DNA from: Saposhnikovia divaricata | Lineage: Eukaryota > Streptophyta > Magnoliopsida > Apiales > Apiaceae | Assembly: GCA_036435485.1 (NCBI GenBank) | Contig: CM071598.1 | Span: 140,224,148-140,288,147, forward strand | Reading direction: 5' to 3' | Length of the DNA stretch: 64,000 nt | In this document: piece after piece, positions 46,801 through 57,597 of the stretch | Layout of the letters: each line of letters opens with the position of its first letter | How positions within the stretch are numbered: the first letter of the stretch is position 1 | Made by a program: the position numbers and the translations under genes | The notes under the pieces: model-generated | What the model saw: only the letters and a program-made list of their open reading frames with translations | What the model was told of the DNA's origin: nothing | The model's database searches: none

Positions 46801-49800
46801 ACATTACTATGGATTTTGTGACTCATTTGCCGAGAACCTTTAGAAAGAATGATGTTATATGGGTGGTAGTTGATAGACTTACTAAGTCTGCTCATTTCTT
46901 GCCTATTAGAGAGACTACTCCTGTTCATGAGTTGGCAGAGATTTTTCAGCGGAATATTGTTAGACTTCATGGTGTGCCTGTGTCGATAGTTTCTGACAGG
47001 GATACGAGGTTTACATCACGTTTTTGGAAGGGATTTCAGCAAGCTTGGGGTACGAAGCTTAATTTTAGTACTGCTTATCATCCGCAGACCGATGGACAGT
47101 CAGAGAGGACGATTCAGACATTGGAGGATATGCTGAGGGCTTGTGCTTTGGAGTGGACAGGTGATTGGGATAAGTATTTGTATCTTGTTGAGTTTGCGTA
47201 CAATAATAGCTGGCACGCGAGTATTGGTATGCCACCATTTGAGGCTTTTTATGGTAGAAGGTGTAGGGCACCATCTTGTTGGGATGAAGTTGGTGAAAAA
47301 GTCATTGAAGGACCAGAACTAGTTAGAGTCACTAATGAGAAGGTGGAGAAGGCTAAGGCAAGCTTGAAGGAAGCTCGGTCGCGTCAAAAGAGTTATGCAG
47401 ATCAACATAGGAAGTTTGGTGGATTTGAACCTAGTGATCATGTGTTCTTGAAGGTGTCTCCTTGCAAGGGTGTTAAGCGCTTTGGTATGAAAGGAAAACT
47501 TAGTCCGAGATATGTTGGCCCGTTTGACATTATAGAGAAAGTGGGAGAAGTGTCTTACAGAGTTGCATTGCCACCACAGTTATCGCATGTGCATAATGTC
47601 TTTCATGTGTCAGTTTTGAGGGGTTATAAGTATCATCCGTTTCACATAGTTCAGTATCCGTTGCATAAGATTCGAGAGGATCTTTCTTGTGAGGAGGAAG
47701 CCGAAGCTATCTTAGCTCGAGAGGAACGAGTTTTGAGGAAGAATACGATTCCGTTTGTTAAAGTTTTGTGGAAAAATCATTCTGAGAGAGAGGCTACTTG
47801 GGAACTAGAGGAATCTATTCGCGAGAGATATCCGCATTTATTCGATTCTGGTACGAGTTTTAGTTTCGTTTGATTCCGGGGACGGAATCCTTTTTAAGGG
47901 GGTATATATGTAATATACGTGATTTTAACAATAACAACAACAACAACAACAACAATAATAATAATAATAATATGATTAGTAATCGATTTTAGTTTACTAC
48001 TTGGAAAAGAATAGGAATAATATTTCGGTATTTAACCCTAACAGGAGTCATACAATCTTAATTATATATAAACACATCGTGTTTCTTATATCCCTCATAA
48101 AACAAAAAAGCGAGAGCAGCCGTGCATTAGCAAATTGGAGAAGCAGTAGAGAGGGTATTGAGAGACCTAGTGCTAGGACACCACTTACAAGTAAGCTATC
48201 AATCTCTTTTCGTTATATTAATTTATTAATTACTCGGAGTCACCAGGAGACCATGTTTATGTGAACATGTTAATATATTTATGTCTTTACCTAGGAAATG
48301 ATGTGACTGATTTATGTTAGTATATCTATTAAGTTTTGGTGGTACACATTCATGTACTACAATTTCAATTGATTTGTTTATGATGAATTCACATAATAGC
48401 AAATATATATGCCTCTATTTTGTTATATTAATATTTTATTTACTTTAACAGGGGTTCATGTCCGTGTGTTTAAAGTTTGGAGTCAAAACAGAGTTTTGTA
48501 ATGCTATGATCAAGACATTTAATATCATTATTTTATGTAGTGCATTACATATTTTGTTACAATTTTATTTATTTAGTTTATTGAAGTTGCACATCCACTG
48601 CAATAGCTTTCTAATATATTTTTATTAGTGCCAAGTTTAATTTTAATATAGTTTCACTATATGTTATATTAATTTATATGTTAGTTTGATTATTAAGTTC
48701 TTGGCCACATGTATTCATATTATCTTGTTTTAATTTTATATTTGATTTTTAATTGTTAAATGCAAGATATTACAATCCATGTTAGTACAGTTTTCGGGTA
48801 TCATTATTTACATTAGTATTATAATGACATAGATGGCCATGTATGTTAGTCATCATGTGGTGTGAGTGGATAAAATCAGGAGCTACTAGCCTACTAGTAT
48901 TCAATTTTAGTGTTTTTAGTGTTTTAGTTACTAGGATCTGTATATCACTACTGACTGAGGCTTGTTGATCAAGTATAATGTGTTAAATAAATCGAATAAT
49001 ATAAAAAGGAATGTATGTTAATAATAAATTATTTATTTTGTATTTAGATCGCGGGACGAGAGTTTAGAGGATCGTTCGTGGATTTCATTAGTATTTAGTT
49101 GCTATTTTCGAGGTATGGATTCTATTCTATTTTATTCAGCGCTAGTCCTCTTAAGAATATTTAAATTAAGTTCATTTTGATCTCATATCTTTCATTTGGT
49201 TTTAAATCATTTTGATTCTGAAAATTTATTTTGACCTTGAAAAATATTTTTTTTGAATCTGTTTCGAATTATTTAAATATCTGTTTCTGCGATTCTTCTA
49301 ATAATGCGTACATTTTATATCTGCTGGAAGTATGAAAATATGTTGTTCATGTGATTTTAAAAGTTTTGCGAAATATTTTATTTGAACCCTTAGCGATATA
49401 GGGTATACCGAGTTAACCAGCTGTAGGGGTACTACAGCCATGTCATTGCGGCACCAGTGACATGACTCTTCTGTGGTAGTGTGATTGGTCACGGCGTATC
49501 CTTCTGATAGCTCAGGTGGCGAACTTTTGCGCATTTTGATATTTGTTTCAGGATACGTGGGTGCACCCAGAGATTTGATTTGATTTGTGATTTGATTTGA
49601 CGGTGACGTTGTATATGCCGTAGACGTTATCCGATTTGTTGCACACATTAGGTACCCTATGATGTGTGTATCTGTATCTGTTCTGTTCTGATCTCGGTAT
49701 GAAATATCCTAACCCCTCATTGCTTCAGCCATGTATATTTTAAAATAAATGTTTTATTATAACTGTCAAATATACTTATCTGTTTTTCTGTTTTTATAAA

Positions 49801-51554
49801 CTGTATTCCAAATCCGTACTGGGCGGTTGGCTCATGCCGTATTCTTTTTCTGGTAGGTGCTTAGGGGGATCTGGGACTGTGTAATGGGGTGCTACCCATT
49901 ATTTCGTTGCTTAGGATATATGGACTTCTAGAATTATTTAGACTGGATTATTTATTTACAGATTTTGGTTTTTCGTATTTATTGGTTTTCTTTGTAATTC
50001 TGGAGGTTAATACTATTCGAAGATTATTAGATTGTTTAATCGTTATTTAGAGATTATTTTAGTGCTCTGTTTGCAGGTTTATGGATTTTAAGTAATATCT
50101 CCTCCCAATTTAGGAAGGGGGTGTTACACATAGCTGTGTGTCTGAAATTTTTATTCTAAAATAAATCTTAACTTTTTTGTTTTTAGTAAATACTCCCTCC
50201 GTTTCATAAAACGTTGCTCGCTTTGATTTTCGATACTGTTTATTATAAGCGGTTGATTACTAATTTACGCATAATTTATAGAACAAAATATAGTTTGTTT
50301 GATTCGTATTTGTGAGTACTTTAATATAATGAAGTTTTTATATTTAATACTAATACGGAATTACAGATATATATTAACGATTAAAAGTGATTAAAAATGT
50401 ATATTGACGAACGTGTACAAAGTGAACCGGAAAAATTTTATGGAACGAAGGGAATATAAAAAGCAAACATCAGTGCATTGAAAATAATTATATGCTTTTT
50501 GTGGAGATTGTAAATTAGTGTACATGCTTTCTACGAGAAAATTACTTACTCTTTAAGTTCTTGGGCTTTCTCCAACAAAAATATTCTGTCGTTGTCTCCC
50601 CAAACGATGAGCACCTCCTGCATAATCATATACTTTAACGATTAAAAATTATACTCCAATATTAAAAGAAATAATATATCTGGAGTTGAGGAACCTTAGT
50701 TGTAAATGATTGAGGCTGAATTAATTAAGTAAAATTTTAGCTTGACTAGTATTTTATAAATATTAAAATTAACTTGTTTTACGTGCAACTTTTCAAAATT
50801 TAGTCGGGATCAGAGGATATCTCACCAGTAAATTGTGAATGCGTTGTTTAAATTTTTAGTTTGGAAAAGAAAATGGAAAAAGTAGCATACCAAAATGTGA
50901 AACGAGTAGATGTACCTGTCTGATAGGAGACAATCTGACGACGTCGTTCTGTCCAATAGTTAACCCCTTGAGTAATTGAAGCTTCTCCTCTCTATTTACA
51001 TTGTACAAAGTCTGCAATTATTGTCGATATCCATTTAAAAACATAGTTAGTCACTTTATTCTTTGCTACTTCTTTACTAATAGTATCATACATGTCATGT
51101 TCTTGCTGAGCGCGACCTCCTCCAATTAAACAAGTAAAACGACACTTACTTTATGGCCACCAACTTTACAACTACATGGTACTAGTATATCTTATGGCAT
51201 GACAGGAACATCTCCCCAATAACATGTTTTTTTCCGAACAAATTTCGAAACAGTCGAGATTAGAAATTTAAATGGTCAAAAATATTTTACTGAATTTCGA
51301 ACTTCTGGCAAAATTAGGCGTCGCCTAGATCCTTTTATTTTGTTTTGTATCATTTTTTTAAATTTACCCTATATAATTAATTTTTTAACCGGAGTTTTAA
51401 TTATTATTAACAAGAAACGCAAAAGATATCTGGCCCATGTGAATTCTAATCAGCGAATGAAGAAAATCTGAATCCGGGGTCGGTTTGATATCAAAATGGT
51501 TTGATCACCTAGTTTGGAAGCTACTCATAAATAAATAAATAAAGTACTCCCACA

Positions 51555-51636
<82 letters not shown>

Positions 51637-52165
51637 CAAGTGTTCAAATACAAACCACTTTTAAAATACAAACCTACAAACCAACACTAAATTAATTATA
51701 TTTCATTTATTCTAAGGTTCCCGCCAAGGGTACCTTCACAAAAAATGCTTAAAATAATTGGCTCTATCCATAAAAAAAAAAAAAAAAAAACTTATCGTGG
51801 AAATGCGAAGCATTTAAGACAGTAAACGGATGAGTTAGGTAGTCATGAGGGCCGAAGGCTCTCGACACACCCGTCAATCGTCTATTGCCTTTACCATTGA
51901 TTGTCATTCCTTACAACTTTAGAATGATAAAGGCGCGAAGCGCCGTACAAGAAGGTGCGAAGCACCGTTAACCAGTGAAATCCACTGCCACGTCATCACG
52001 TGAACAGTGAATTTTTTTTTATTATTTTTTTTGTTGGATAGAGCCAATTATTTTAAGAATTTTTTGTATTGGGGTACCCCTAATTTGATCATTAGATTAG
52101 CTTGAAATATTAGATTATGCTTGGTTTGTAGGTTTGTATTTTAAGAAGGTTTGTATTGAAGTAGC

Positions 52166-52227
<62 letters not shown>

Positions 52228-53085
52228 TAACACCTGAAAATAAATCTATTCTGACAAAAAAAAATCTATTATCAACACCTATATAATATTACAAAATCTC
52301 GTACTTTCGTGATTAATTTTTCGATAACAAGAAGTCGAAAATAATAGCATCATTAGCTATGATGAAATTAAAAATTCACAATCTTACGATGAAAATAATA
52401 TTTTTAAATAATAATTGCAATGATAATGATTAAAAATAAAGCACAAGCGTACCTCAATAAAATCATTCAAGAAAAAATCCGGCAACCGCACTTGCCGGAA
52501 AACAGCCAAGGCCATCAAAGCCCGCAACTGCGCCGCCGTTTTAGGCAACATAACCTCCTCAATCCTGTCCATATTAGCTCTCTTGACCAAATCTTGATTA
52601 TCACTCAACCTCATATTCACACCAGAACTTGCGATCACCACCTTGTCTACGTTGTGCGGCATCATTGTGGCCATATGATACGCTACAAACCCTCCATAAC
52701 TCGTTCCCACCACAGAATAACTCTCCACACCCATCTTCTCCATCATCTTCCCCATGCACTCAGCCTGGAATATCTCCGATCTCTCAGGCCCTGACGTGAA
52801 TGATTCACCAAAGAACACCAAGTCAGGCATGTAAACATCGAAAAGTTTGGAGAGAAACACGGCTTGCATGCGCCATTGCCACATTCCTGCGGGTCCAAAA
52901 CCGTGGATGAGGACAACTGCAGGTTTTGGAAGGATGGTCTCGGAGTTGTTTGGTTTCGGACCCCATACATGGATTCGGGTTTGGTTATCGATGTTGATGA
53001 TTTGCGAGGTGAGTCCGGCCGAGGTGAGACAGCGACGGAGGTACCTGCTGTATAATGACGTGAAGCTCAGGCAAGAACATCCCAT
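40630..53085 (-). CDS. Alpha/beta hydrolase, four exons, apparently intact
   Basis: Joined exons 53085-52453, 51011-50916, 50617-50550 and 40744-40630 encode 303 residues with no stop or frameshift. All introns are GT-AG. The fold signature is complete: oxyanion segment VVLIHGFG (residues 57-64), nucleophile elbow VGTSYGGF with Ser129, acid WGDND with Asp253, and NAAHVPQLEHP with His282. MGCSCLSF... at 53085 resembles the usual start of this plant family, related to MhpC/epoxide-hydrolase-type esterases. An upstream in-frame ATG at 53178 would add 31 residues but lies very close to the predicted cap site. The substrate is unknown; cytosolic location is inferred from the lack of a clear targeting peptide. 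Intron 1 holds a MITE. Intron 3 (40745-50549) holds a 9.3-kb chromovirus and a Stowaway-like MITE. Whether it still splices correctly is not shown by sequence. Confidence 0.88.
40793..43023 (+). repeat. Chromovirus 5' LTR
   Basis: It is 2,231 bp long. A (CAA)n stretch lies near its start (about 40826-40860), and a TATA box, attatatataaac, at 40961-40972. It ends next to the primer binding site. Confidence 0.95.
43026..43040 (+). promoter_or_regulatory. Chromovirus primer binding site
   Basis: The sequence gatggcatcagagct follows the LTR end by two bases. It is one base off the usual tggtatcagagc complement of initiator tRNA-Met. Confidence 0.8.
43218..44220 (+). pseudogene. Chromovirus gag, frameshifted
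   Basis: It starts MPPKKNQNQTTLNVS at 43218. A six-fold NQNGQG-type repeat (about 43333-43436) precedes PFAWLERFSKQKPDSF and DAENWIVHLEKIFDALG. A TAG at 43566 and a change of frame follow. The capsid part resumes as KLEGDAQRWWRG and EFHSITRNFDESITDYMARF to a TAG at 43973. It then continues as a Gln-rich tail. These blocks are the retrotransposon gag domain of plant chromoviruses. The product would form virus-like particles if intact. Confidence 0.9.
44233..44787 (+). pseudogene. Chromovirus zinc knuckle and aspartic protease
   Basis: The N-terminal part has CATCGGHHPGRAC and the CCHC knuckle CFLCGSMSHRAKDC. The retropepsin follows: YVLFDTGSTHSVVS with catalytic DTG, and NIILGMDWLSEH near the end. 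The frame terminates just after this and the RT continues in another frame with a 4-bp overlap. A small deletion probably broke a once continuous gag-pol frame. Confidence 0.92.
44784..46463 (+). pseudogene. Chromovirus reverse transcriptase and RNase H
   Basis: RT blocks are KKDGSMRLCIDYRELNKVT, FSKIDLRSGYHQLRV, TAFRTRYGHYEF and the active site VVFIDDILIYS (YxDD class with F). FLGLASYYRRFVEGFS follows. RNase H shows VYSDASKRGLGF, DLELAAVVFALK, FTDHKSLKYIF and ADALSRK. The frame stops at a TGA (46461) and integrase continues in the same frame directly after it. One nonsense mutation therefore separates them. Confidence 0.94.
46464..47873 (+). pseudogene. Chromovirus integrase with C-terminal chromodomain
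   Basis: It lies in the RT frame after the TGA, without its own obvious ATG. Zinc region: HSSSFSIHPSSTKM and CLICQQVK. Core: ENITMDFVTHLP, SIVSDRDTRFTSRFW and HPQTDGQSERTIQ supply D, D, E. The C-terminal part has the VLRKNTIPFVKVLW and HSEREATWELEESIRERYP blocks of a chromodomain, which tethers integration to modified histones. The end is SFV with a stop at 47871. Otherwise the frame is clean over 470 codons. Confidence 0.94.
47909..50128 (+). repeat. Chromovirus 3' LTR
   Basis: It is 2,220 bp long and preceded by the purine tract ttaaggggg at 47895-47903. Its TATA box at 48061-48072 points rightward, toward hydrolase exons 3, 2 and 1, on the antisense strand. Confidence 0.95.
50193..50454. 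mobile_element. Stowaway-like MITE (262 bp) in hydrolase intron 3
   Basis: Its ends are ctccctccgtttcataaaa and the inverted ttcccttcgttccataaaa. It is flanked by TA on both sides (50191-50192, 50455-50456). The ctccctccgt end and TA duplication define Tc1/mariner-derived Stowaway MITEs. Confidence 0.85.
50550..50617 (-). CDS. Hydrolase exon 3 (catalytic Asp)
   Basis: It follows acceptor tatgcag and encodes EVLIVWGDNDRIFLLEKAQE, ending in a split codon at donor gtaagt. It holds Asp253. Confidence 0.88.
50916..51011 (-). CDS. Hydrolase exon 2
   Basis: It is 96 bp with acceptor attgcag and donor gtacat. It encodes 32 residues starting TLYNVNREEKLQLLKGLTIG. It contributes part of the cap and the strand before the acid residue. 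Confidence 0.88.
51635..52167. mobile_element. MITE inserted in a (TA)n run, in hydrolase intron 1
   Basis: Inverted ends of about 48 bp share ttaaaatacaaacctacaaa. TA repeats flank both sides (51560-51634 and 52168-52225). A second internal inverted pair, aattggctctatcca (about 51757 and 52034), encloses a distinct GC-richer core at 51790-52015. It may be one element nested in another. No coding capacity is present. Confidence 0.8.
52453..53085 (-). CDS. Hydrolase exon 1 (start, nucleophile Ser)
   Basis: It opens at the ATG at 53085 and encodes 211 residues to LNDFIE, then donor gtacgc. It carries the oxyanion segment and the GTSYG elbow. Confidence 0.88.
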
Positions 53086-53217
53086 TTTTTTTGGTTGAGT
53101 GTAGGGTGAGAAATGAATGGCGAGGCTCTGTTTCCTGTTTTGGAATTGGTTGGTTGTTGGAATGACTCCTCTTGGCATCGAAGTTGTGCAAGTCAAATTG
53201 ATATAGAGTTGCGTTTG

Positions 53218-53226
53218 TATTTTATA
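53218..53226 (-). promoter_or_regulatory. Likely TATA box of the hydrolase gene
   Basis: The minus strand reads TATAAAATA, about 130 bp upstream of the chosen ATG at 53085. Transcription would start near 53190. This leaves about 100 nt of leader and favours the 53085 start over 53178. Confidence 0.55.
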
Positions 53227-53549
53227 CTAATATTTACAAAAATATTGTACCTGATTAAAAAATTCTAAATAAAGTTGACACTCAATATAACTTTTAAAGT
53301 GTACCTTACATAACTTTTGTTTCAAATTGCATCAACAAAGCCGACAAAATCCATTATTCGTATAGCTAACCTGATCATCAAAACGGCAGGTACAAACTTA
53401 AGGTCAACTTTAGTATCACCTAATACATATTTCCCTGCTTCCTCTTTTTCAAAATTTGTCCCAGTTTTCATGGACTTTCGCTCTCTTTCCCGGTATTCAG
53501 AGATAATTTTTTGACAATTGCTTTTCCATGGTGTAAAAAATTCTTTGGA
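53227..53549. other. Hydrolase promoter region / intergenic
   Basis: AT-rich DNA between the hydrolase TATA box and the stop of the Smr pseudogene. Nothing further is recognised. Confidence 0.5.
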
Positions 53550-53676
53550 TCAGTATAACACAACTCGGAACAGCCCTGGCAGGGGCTCGGAGAAGTCTGG
53601 CCTTCTTCGTCAATCAAGTAGCACCAGACAGTGGTTGGAAGTCTGGATAGAATGCGAAAACCTCTGATATGGTGGC
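53550..53676 (-). pseudogene. Smr-domain protein pseudogene, C-terminal piece
   Basis: Minus-strand translation from the Tork border gives HHIRGFRILSRLP, TTVWCYLIDEEG and, after one frameshift, GLFRVVLY then TGA at 53550-53552. This follows the end of plant Smr (MutS2-related) domain proteins: GxGHHTRGSRTPARLP, VQRYLLEEEG, PGLLRVVIY. It is split from the rest at 58379 by the Tork insertion. Confidence 0.78.
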
Positions 53677-54250
53677 TGTAAGATTGAAAGGTTGGGCTAG
53701 TTTTTTGGTGTTAATGTGAAAAATTCGAAGAAATTTTTCTGGTTGCGTTAGCTGTTTTGTTTTTGCGTTTCCCGGAGTTCCAACGGTCGAATCACCCTGA
53801 ATTTTGGACAGCGTCTTCCTTACTCATATATCTAAATTCTGAACGGTGGAGATTGGATTTGGAGGTGCAGAAGGCCTGTTTATTGAGGTAGGGGCAGAAG
53901 TTTTTGCACCACGGTGTGGATTAAGCTCCCCGTGGTGAGGCGACTTGGAGCGGGTATTTTTGGCCCAAAAGTATTTTTGGGTTAATTCTTAAACTAGGCC
54001 CATAGTTAATATGATATGTAAACAGTAGTGAATTAGCTAGGTTTTAATGATTGTGATATTGTATACAGAAAACAAAAACGTATCAATATATACAAGAAAA
54101 AGGGCTCTTTCACTTGGCCAACAAATTCCTTCTTCTTTGTGTGTTTACTTTGATTATTGTCTTGTTATAGCTTATAACTTGTGATCGTAGTCTTCTCTTT
54201 GGGGTGTTATTCCGCTACGTCAAGTGTTGTCCCTTGTAGGGGTCCTAACA
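53677..54250 (+). repeat. Tork 5' LTR
   Basis: It ends next to attggcatcagagtc (54251-54265), a primer binding site close to the tRNA-Met type. Confidence 0.94.
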
Positions 54251-54384
54251 ATTGGCATCAGAGTCAGAATCAGATTTGGGTGGTAAAACTCCAATTTGAG
54301 GTGTTTCTGGGTTGAGTCTTGTGTGGTGCACACAAGGTGTTTGGTGAAATTCCTGAGAGAGACTGGTTGTGCAACAAGTTAGGT

Positions 54385-55560
54385 ATGGCTTCTACAGGCG
54401 GTGTAGTCAAAGTTGGGAAGTACGAGATAGAGAAATTCAATGGGAAGAATGATTTTTCCTATTGGAGGATGCAGATGAAGAATTTGCTTATCTCGCAAAA
54501 GTTACACAAAGCTTTGTCGGGTAAGGCAAAGGGGGGCAAGGATATGTCAGATGAAGACTGGGAAGAATTAGATCTCGAAGCACGGGCTTCAATCATGTTA
54601 TGTCTCGAGAGAGATGTTGCATTCTTGGTTGATGGTTAGAAAATGGTTGAGGCTGTTTGGATAAAGTTGGAGTCCAACTTCATGACGAAGACTCAAACAA
54701 ATCAGATCTATTTAAAGTCGAGACTATATACTTGCAAGATGGATGAAGGGTCATCTATCCGGGATTACATCAACAAGTTTGATAGGTGCATATCAGATTT
54801 GAAGGATATTGATGTGGAGGTAGGTGATGAAGATCAAGCACTTTTGTTACTTCTTTCGTTGCCGAAGTCATATGAGAACCTTGTACAAACACTGATGCTT
54901 GTGGGTGACACTCTTACGATGGATGATACTAGAACTTCACTTCTAGCGGATGATCTTCGGAAGATTGCAACTAGCAGTATGGATACTAGTGGTAATAATG
55001 AGCAGGCACAAAGGTTGTTTGTAAGGGGTAGAGGCAATGATCGAGGAAAAGGTGGGAGAGGCAAGTCTAAGTCAAATTCTAGACCTCCTGCGGAGAGAAA
55101 GTGCTACAAGTGTGGTGAGTCTGGACATTACAAAGCAAATTGTCCTAATAAAAGGGTTGCTTGGAAGAAGAACAAGAACAACGAGGATACCAGAAAAGTT
55201 CAGGAGAAAGATGAGGTTGGTTATGCTTCAGAGGAAGGGGGCAGTGATGATTGTTATTCTGTCACATGTGAAGGAGAAATCACAAACAGGTGGATTCTCG
55301 ATTCTGGTTACTCTTACCGTATGTGTCCGAATCGAAATTGGTTTACAACTTATAGAGGCATGGAAGGTGGAACCGTAGTGATGGGGAACAACCATGCTTG
55401 TAAAACGGTTGGACTTTGTTCTATAAGGATTATGATGCATGATGGAGTGGTAAGAACGTTGACGGATGTGAGACATGTCCCTGAATTGAAGAAAAACCTA
55501 ATTTCTGTTGGTGCTTTGGATTCTGGTGGGTGTAAATTGTTACACAAAACGATGAGATGA
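54385..55560 (+). pseudogene. Tork gag and protease
   Basis: It starts MASTGGVVKVGKYEIEKFNG at 54385. A TAG at 54637 interrupts, and the same frame continues with KLESNFMTKTQTNQIYLK and YINKFDRCISDL. The zinc knuckle is CYKCGESGHYKANC. The protease shows WILDSGYSYRMCP, where the usual A/C after DSG is altered, then VRHVPELKKNLISVGALDS. It ends in a frameshift before the integrase. Confidence 0.9.
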
Positions 55561-56410
55561 AAGTTGTTCGTGGTTCTTTGGTAGTGATGAAAGGTATTTC
55601 TCGAGGAAATCTTTATACACTTTTGGGTACAACGGTGACTGATAGTGTGGCGGTTACAGCTACTGGTAGTGGTGGAGACCCATGTGAATGCACTAGGTTA
55701 TGGAATAGGTGGCTTGGGCATATGTCGGAGAAAGGTCTAAATTATCTTGGTGAAGAGGGTTTGTTGAAGAACTTGAAAAAGGCTTGCATGGATTTTTGGG
55801 AGCATTGCGTGTACGGTAAAGCACACAGGGTTCAGTTCAAGGCAAGTAAACATAGAAGCAGAGGTATATTAGACTATGTGCATATACGGATGTTTGGGGT
55901 CCAGCTTCAGTCACTTCCAAGGGAGGCTCGAGGTATTTTGTCACTTTTGTTGATGATTATTCTAGGTATATTTGGGTGTATTTCATGAAACATAAGAATG
56001 AGGTATTCAACATATTCAAGAAGTGGAAAACAATGGTTGAGAACAGAACTGGTAAAAAGTTGAAGACACTGCGATCTGATAACGGTACAGAGTATACAGA
56101 TGGTGCTTTCAAGGAGTTTTGTGATCAGGAAGGCATTGTTAGAAACTGGACAATCAGAAAAACACCATAGCAGAATGGGGTTGCAGAAAGGCTCAATCGC
56201 ACGTTGCGGGAAAAATCAATGTGTATGCGATCCTATGCTGGTTTGGGGAAAGAATGGTGGGCAGAGTCAACTAATACATCTCGCTATATTGTCAACCGGT
56301 CACCTCATGCATCTCTAGATGGAGATGTACCTTATAACGTATGGTCTGGAAAACATGCAGATTATGGGAGACTTAGAATTTTTGGGTGCACGGCCTACTA
56401 CCATGTTGAC
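55557..56410 (+). pseudogene. Tork integrase, frameshifted
   Basis: Zinc-region homology is WNRWLGHMSEKGLNYL, but the second Cys pair is damaged (HCVYGKAH). The core changes frame near 55890, then reads DDYSRYIWVYF and LRSDNGTEY. A TAG replaces a Gln codon just before NGVAERLNRTL. It continues to GRLRIFGCTAYYHV, where the deletion junction lies. Two of the three DDE residues are recognisable; the region of the first is frameshifted. Confidence 0.88.
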
Positions 56411-57597
56411 GAGGAAATTTATATGCGTCAACCTGAGGGATACAAGGTTGAGGGTAAGGAACGTCATGTATGTCGTTTGAGAAATTCATTGTATGGACTA
56501 AAGCAGTCTCCACGACAGTGGTACAAGCGATTTGACTCCTTCATGCGAAAGCATGGGTACTCCAGAAGTAAGTATGATTGTTGTGTTTATATTCGAAAGC
56601 TTCTTGGAGGTGAATATATCTATCTATTATTGTATGTGGATGACATGCTCATTGCTTCAAAAAGCAAGGTGGAGATAGATAGGTGAAATCTCGACTTAGT
56701 GAGGAGTTTGAGATGAAAGACATGGGTGCTGCTAAGAAAATTTTGGGAATGGAGATTCAGAGAGAGGGGTTGAACCATAAATTGTTCTTAAGTCAGAAAG
56801 GCTACATTGAACGGGTTATTGCGAGGTTCGGGATGCAAAGTGCTAAACCAGTGGTGACTCCATTGGCTCCACACTTTAGGCTCTCCAATAAACAATCTCC
56901 TAGTACAGCGGCAGAGAAGAAAAATATGGAGCGTATTCCTTATGCTAGTGCAGTTGACATTTTGATGTATGCAATGGTGTGTACACGTCCGGATATTTCA
57001 CAGGCAGTTAGTGTGGTCAGTAGATTCATGGCGAATCATGGGAAAGCACATTGGCAAGGAGTGAAATGGATACTGCGGTATTTAAAGGGTACAATGGACA
57101 AAGGTTTATGCTTTGGTGGTGATACATGTAACGTTAACGGATTTGTGGACTCGGATTATGCAGGTGATCTTGACAGGCGACGATCTACTACTGGTTATGT
57201 GTTTAGTATACATGGTGCTCCAGTTAGTTGGAGATCGATGTTGCAAGCTACAGTGGCACTTTCTACTACAGAGACCGAGTACATGGCTATTGTAGAGGGA
57301 GTGAAGGAAGCATTGTGGTTATGGGGTTTTCTATGTGATTTGGGGATTGAGCAGGATCATGTTGACTTGTGGTGTGATAGTCAAAGTGCGATTCACTTGG
57401 CTAAGAATCAAGTTCATCATGCGAGTACCAAACATATAGATGTCAGGTATCACTTTGTGCGAGATGTCATAGAGGATGGTGATGTTTCTCTATTGAAGGT
57501 GCACACAAATGAAAATCCGGCAGACATGTTAACCAAGGTGGAGACAGGGAGCAAGTTTCAACATTGTTTGGACTTGTTAAATATCATCCGGTGTTAA
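56411..57597 (+). pseudogene. Tork reverse transcriptase (C-terminal half) and RNase H
   Basis: It begins in mid-RT with EEIYMRQPEGYKVEGKE, then NSLYGLKQSPRQWYKRF and the active site LLLYVDDMLIAS. After a TGA and frame change at 56684, it continues with EFEMKDMGAAKKILGMEI and TRPDISQAVSVVSRFM. RNase H is intact by motif: GFVDSDYAGDLD, ALSTTETEYMA, LWCDSQSAIHLA and NPADMLTK. The N-terminal RT blocks are missing. Confidence 0.92.

Larger units (their letters stand above)
40793..50128 (+). mobile_element. Ty3/gypsy chromovirus (probably Tekay clade), complete structure, disabled coding
   Basis: LTRs at 40793-43023 and 47909-50128 begin TGTAATATACG and end GTGTTACA. The perfect 5-bp duplication catag lies at 40788-40792 and 50129-50133. 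Gag, protease, RT-RNase H, integrase and a C-terminal chromodomain follow in gypsy order. The LTRs are very similar, with a length difference partly in a CAA repeat, so the insertion is recent. Lesions are a frameshift in gag, a stop at the end of the first gag part, a frameshift between protease and RT, and a TGA between RNase H and integrase. It lies in intron 3 of the hydrolase gene in opposite orientation. Confidence 0.96.

Noticed and set aside
53086..53196. Longer hydrolase start upstream of 53085
   Set aside because: The first codon at 53196 is TTG, not ATG. The ATG at 53178 lies about 10 nt from the expected cap site. The family usually starts near the MGCSC position. 53178 cannot be fully excluded.
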